Position numbers and translations under genes: made by a program
The notes under the pieces: generated by a model
What the model saw: only the letters and a program-made list of their open reading frames with translations
Told to the model about the DNA's origin: nothing
Database searches by the model: none
Part shown: positions 4,796 to 6,128 of the stretch, one piece after another
How the letters are laid out: each line of letters opens with the position of its first letter
Numbering within the stretch: position 1 is the first letter of the stretch
Assembly: GCA_964443725.1 (NCBI GenBank)
Contig: CAYUDP010000026.1
Span: 1 to 6,128, forward strand
Source of the DNA: CAYUDP01 sp964443725
Lineage (GTDB): Bacteria; Patescibacteriota; Minisyncoccia; Phycocordibacterales; JAKFXT01
Direction: 5' to 3'
DNA length: 6,128 bases

Positions 4796-4980
4796 TATTG
4801 TTGTTCCAAGAAGTGTCATAATGGTAAAATAAAATTAATCAGAAAAGCCCATAAAATATACATGGTTACGCAAACAGAAGATCAATAAAATTTTGCACAT
4901 CAAATCTTATATCAAAACACAGCCCCTATGATATAACATAGGTGAGTCATATGTAACAATATCAATCAGCACACAAATCC
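4796..4980. other. Intergenic stretch with a diverged repeat and a small hairpin
   Basis: This 185-bp gap holds two things. First, 4804-4849 is the diverged partner of 1815-1860 (34 of 46 positions equal, 10 of the 12 differences being transitions). In the matching frame it reads CSKKCHNGKIKLIRKAHK and on to a TAA near 4890, with no good start codon, so it may be a gene remnant. Second, CCTATG-ATATAA-CATAGG (4925-4942) is a perfect 6-bp inverted repeat containing TATAAC, upstream of the membrane-protein gene. I see no terminator for the gene before it and no clear promoter for the gene after it. Confidence 0.5.
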
Positions 4981-5508
4981 ATGAAAGAAATCTCCTCAAA
5001 AATCCTCAAGGTTGTCAAATATGGGTCTATCGCCGTTGTTTTAGCGGCACTCCTCATAATTATCTTACAACAAGCATTTCCCTCGATATCTGATCATGCA
5101 TCCTTTTTTAAAAACTATCTGATCGTGATGTCGATAGTCCCTATAGTTCTCATTAGTTTAATGTTGCTCAGTTTATTATTCCGTTTATTAACCCCCATTC
5201 CGTCTGTTCCTGAAGAACTTGATGTTGAATATATTTTTTGGCGAAGACTCTTATTCGGGGGATTGGGTGTATGGACCTATGGTATTGTAATGGTAGCGTT
5301 CCTCTTTGATTCAGGACCAAACATCTTTGCAAACACCGCTTCCTATTTACACTCACTTGCGGGAGCCGTTATTTTCCTGAGTATCTTAACTGCTCTATGG
5401 AAACGACATTCCAATACCCGATTGGCGATACAGTGTCTGAAAATACCTTTCTTTTTTGGTTTCCTAGCAATTATAGCAATCATGGTCACTTATTTTTTGT
5501 ATGAATAG
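4981..5508 (+). CDS. Hypothetical multi-pass membrane protein (175 aa)
   Basis: Five hydrophobic segments can be seen at about residues 14-31, 45-70, 88-109, 121-140 and 153-174. A basic N-terminus (KEISSKILKVVK) and basic loops after helix 2 and helix 4 (FR, WKRH) help place the topology, with the N-terminus probably inside. The loop between helices 2 and 3 carries an acidic, Pro-containing stretch, PIPSVPEELDVEY, and the turn before helix 4 is Asn/Ser-rich. I see no catalytic motif and recognise no family; it has the look of small uncharacterised Patescibacteria membrane proteins. The ATG at 4981 has no Shine-Dalgarno site, and unlike its neighbours it has no -10 box right next to it. TAG ends it. 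Confidence 0.8.
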   Translation: MKEISSKILKVVKYGSIAVVLAALLIIILQQAFPSISDHASFFKNYLIVMSIVPIVLISLMLLSLLFRLLTPIPSVPEELDVEYIFWRRLLFGGLGVWTYGIVMVAFLFDSGPNIFANTASYLHSLAGAVIFLSILTALWKRHSNTRLAIQCLKIPFFFGFLAIIAIMVTYFLYE

Positions 5509-5609
5509 TATGTTGCGAACGGTGTGTAATTGTCCCTGTTCAAATACATAGTATTCCAAAATAGTATCCGGATTAAAAAGCATACCCGCTGAGCGCAGTA
5601 TTCAAGACG

Positions 5610-5639
5610 AAAAATCACTGATACAGGTCGATGATTTTT
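5610..5639 (+). terminator. Possible weak terminator before the S51 peptidase promoter
   Basis: AAAAATCA (5610-5617) can pair with TGATTTTT (5632-5639) across a 14-nt loop, with the T run at its 3' side. The stem is AT-rich, so it may be weak. It sits 102 nt past the membrane-protein stop codon and directly before the next -10 box. Confidence 0.35.
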
Positions 5640-5648
5640 TGTTATAAT
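5620..5648 (+). promoter_or_regulatory. Near-leaderless promoter of the S51 peptidase gene
   Basis: A perfect TATAAT (5643-5648) lies 8 nt before the ATG at 5657, predicting a leader of about 1-2 nt. At 17 bp spacing the -35 position reads GATACA (5620-5625), which keeps only the ACA half. No Shine-Dalgarno site is present. Confidence 0.5.
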
Positions 5649-5656
5649 CGGATCAT

Positions 5657-6128
5657 ATGAAATTACTTTTAACTTCAGGAGGACTTACAAACAAGACTAT
5701 AGAAGATGCCCTTTTTGATCTTATTGGCAAAAAACCAGAAGATACGACTTTGTGCTTTATTCCAACTGCTGCAACTATTGAGGTGGGAGATAAGGATTGG
5801 CTCATAAATGATCTTAAAAGTATTGATAAACAGGGTTTTAAATCAGTCAGTATTGTAGATATATCTGCAGTTCCAGAAAAAGTATGGAAACCACAAATGG
5901 ATGAAGCGGATATCTTATTTTTCTCTGGTGGGAACACATATCACTTGATGAAGTGGATAAATAAGTCGGGGTTAGTAAAACTTTTACCTGAATATATGAA
6001 AACTAAGGTATGGGTTGGTATCAGTGCAGGAAGTATGGTCACCAATCCAGATTTGACAGCTAAAATATCTCAGGCTATATACGATGAAGATTTTGATAAA
6101 TCATATGAAGTGTCTGGTTTAAATTATG
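5657..6128 (+). CDS. Peptidase S51 / dipeptidase E-like protein (3' end outside window)
   Basis: The frame runs open to the right edge, giving 157 residues of an expected 200-220 or more. S51 enzymes have a class I glutamine-amidotransferase-like fold with a nucleophilic Ser; dipeptidase E, the best known, cuts Asp-X dipeptides. Visible hallmarks are the first strand MKLLLTSGGL (1-10), IPTAA (35-39), the ADILFFSGGNTYHLM block (84-98), and the nucleophile elbow GISAGSM (121-127) with S123. The catalytic His would lie downstream of the cut. The start at 5657 agrees with the family's N-terminus and the -10 box 8 nt upstream. The gene is alone after a 148-bp gap in which I see no other convincing gene. 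Substrate cannot be inferred. Confidence 0.88.
   Translation, partial: MKLLLTSGGLTNKTIEDALFDLIGKKPEDTTLCFIPTAATIEVGDKDWLINDLKSIDKQGFKSVSIVDISAVPEKVWKPQMDEADILFFSGGNTYHLMKWINKSGLVKLLPEYMKTKVWVGISAGSMVTNPDLTAKISQAIYDEDFDKSYEVSGLNY

Noticed and set aside
1..6128. CRISPR array, insertion sequence, integrase, toxin-antitoxin pair or restriction system
   Set aside because: There are no regularly spaced repeats, no terminal inverted repeats around a transposase, and no recombinase, toxin or nuclease motif in any frame I read. The only long repeat is the 194-bp pair.

Overview
The window is AT-rich bacterial DNA with short, mostly monocistronic genes, tight spacing and few Shine-Dalgarno sites. A DUF5666-type beta protein with a Phe-rich tail, a stand-alone nucleoside 2-deoxyribosyltransferase, a DUF1697 protein, a 2H phosphoesterase and an S51 peptidase together suggest Patescibacteria (CPR), probably a Parcubacteria-like lineage. 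This assignment rests on gene style and recognised families, not on a marker gene.

Layout. (1) 1-522: the 3' end of a DUF5666-like gene, then two back-to-back hairpin terminators that separate it from a convergent minus-strand gene. (2) 522-881: that minus-strand gene, a 90-aa putative Cys/His metal-binding protein. It is the one gene here with a textbook Shine-Dalgarno site and a normal leader. (3) 929-1002: tRNA-Gln(UUG) with encoded CCA. (4) 986-1179: a GC-rich 194-bp element that starts inside the tRNA 3' end, carries a second copy of that end, and folds into a multi-branched structure. An identical copy lies at 4044-4237. (5) Between the copies: a DUF1697 protein, a small ORF, a nucleoside 2-deoxyribosyltransferase, a broken MazG-like pyrophosphohydrolase, and a 457-aa protein I do not recognise. 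(6) 4271-5508: a 2H phosphoesterase and a five-helix membrane protein. (7) 5657-end: an S51-type serine peptidase cut by the window edge.

Three features stand out. The 3058-bp segment between the repeats looks like a tRNA-anchored islet or cassette region without an integrase. Three genes have a -10 box exactly six bases before their start codon, and two more have it eight or nine bases before, which predicts leaderless or near-leaderless transcripts. The MazG-like remnant directly overlaps the deoxyribosyltransferase gene, so a nucleotide-salvage plus NTP-clean-up pair has lost its second member.
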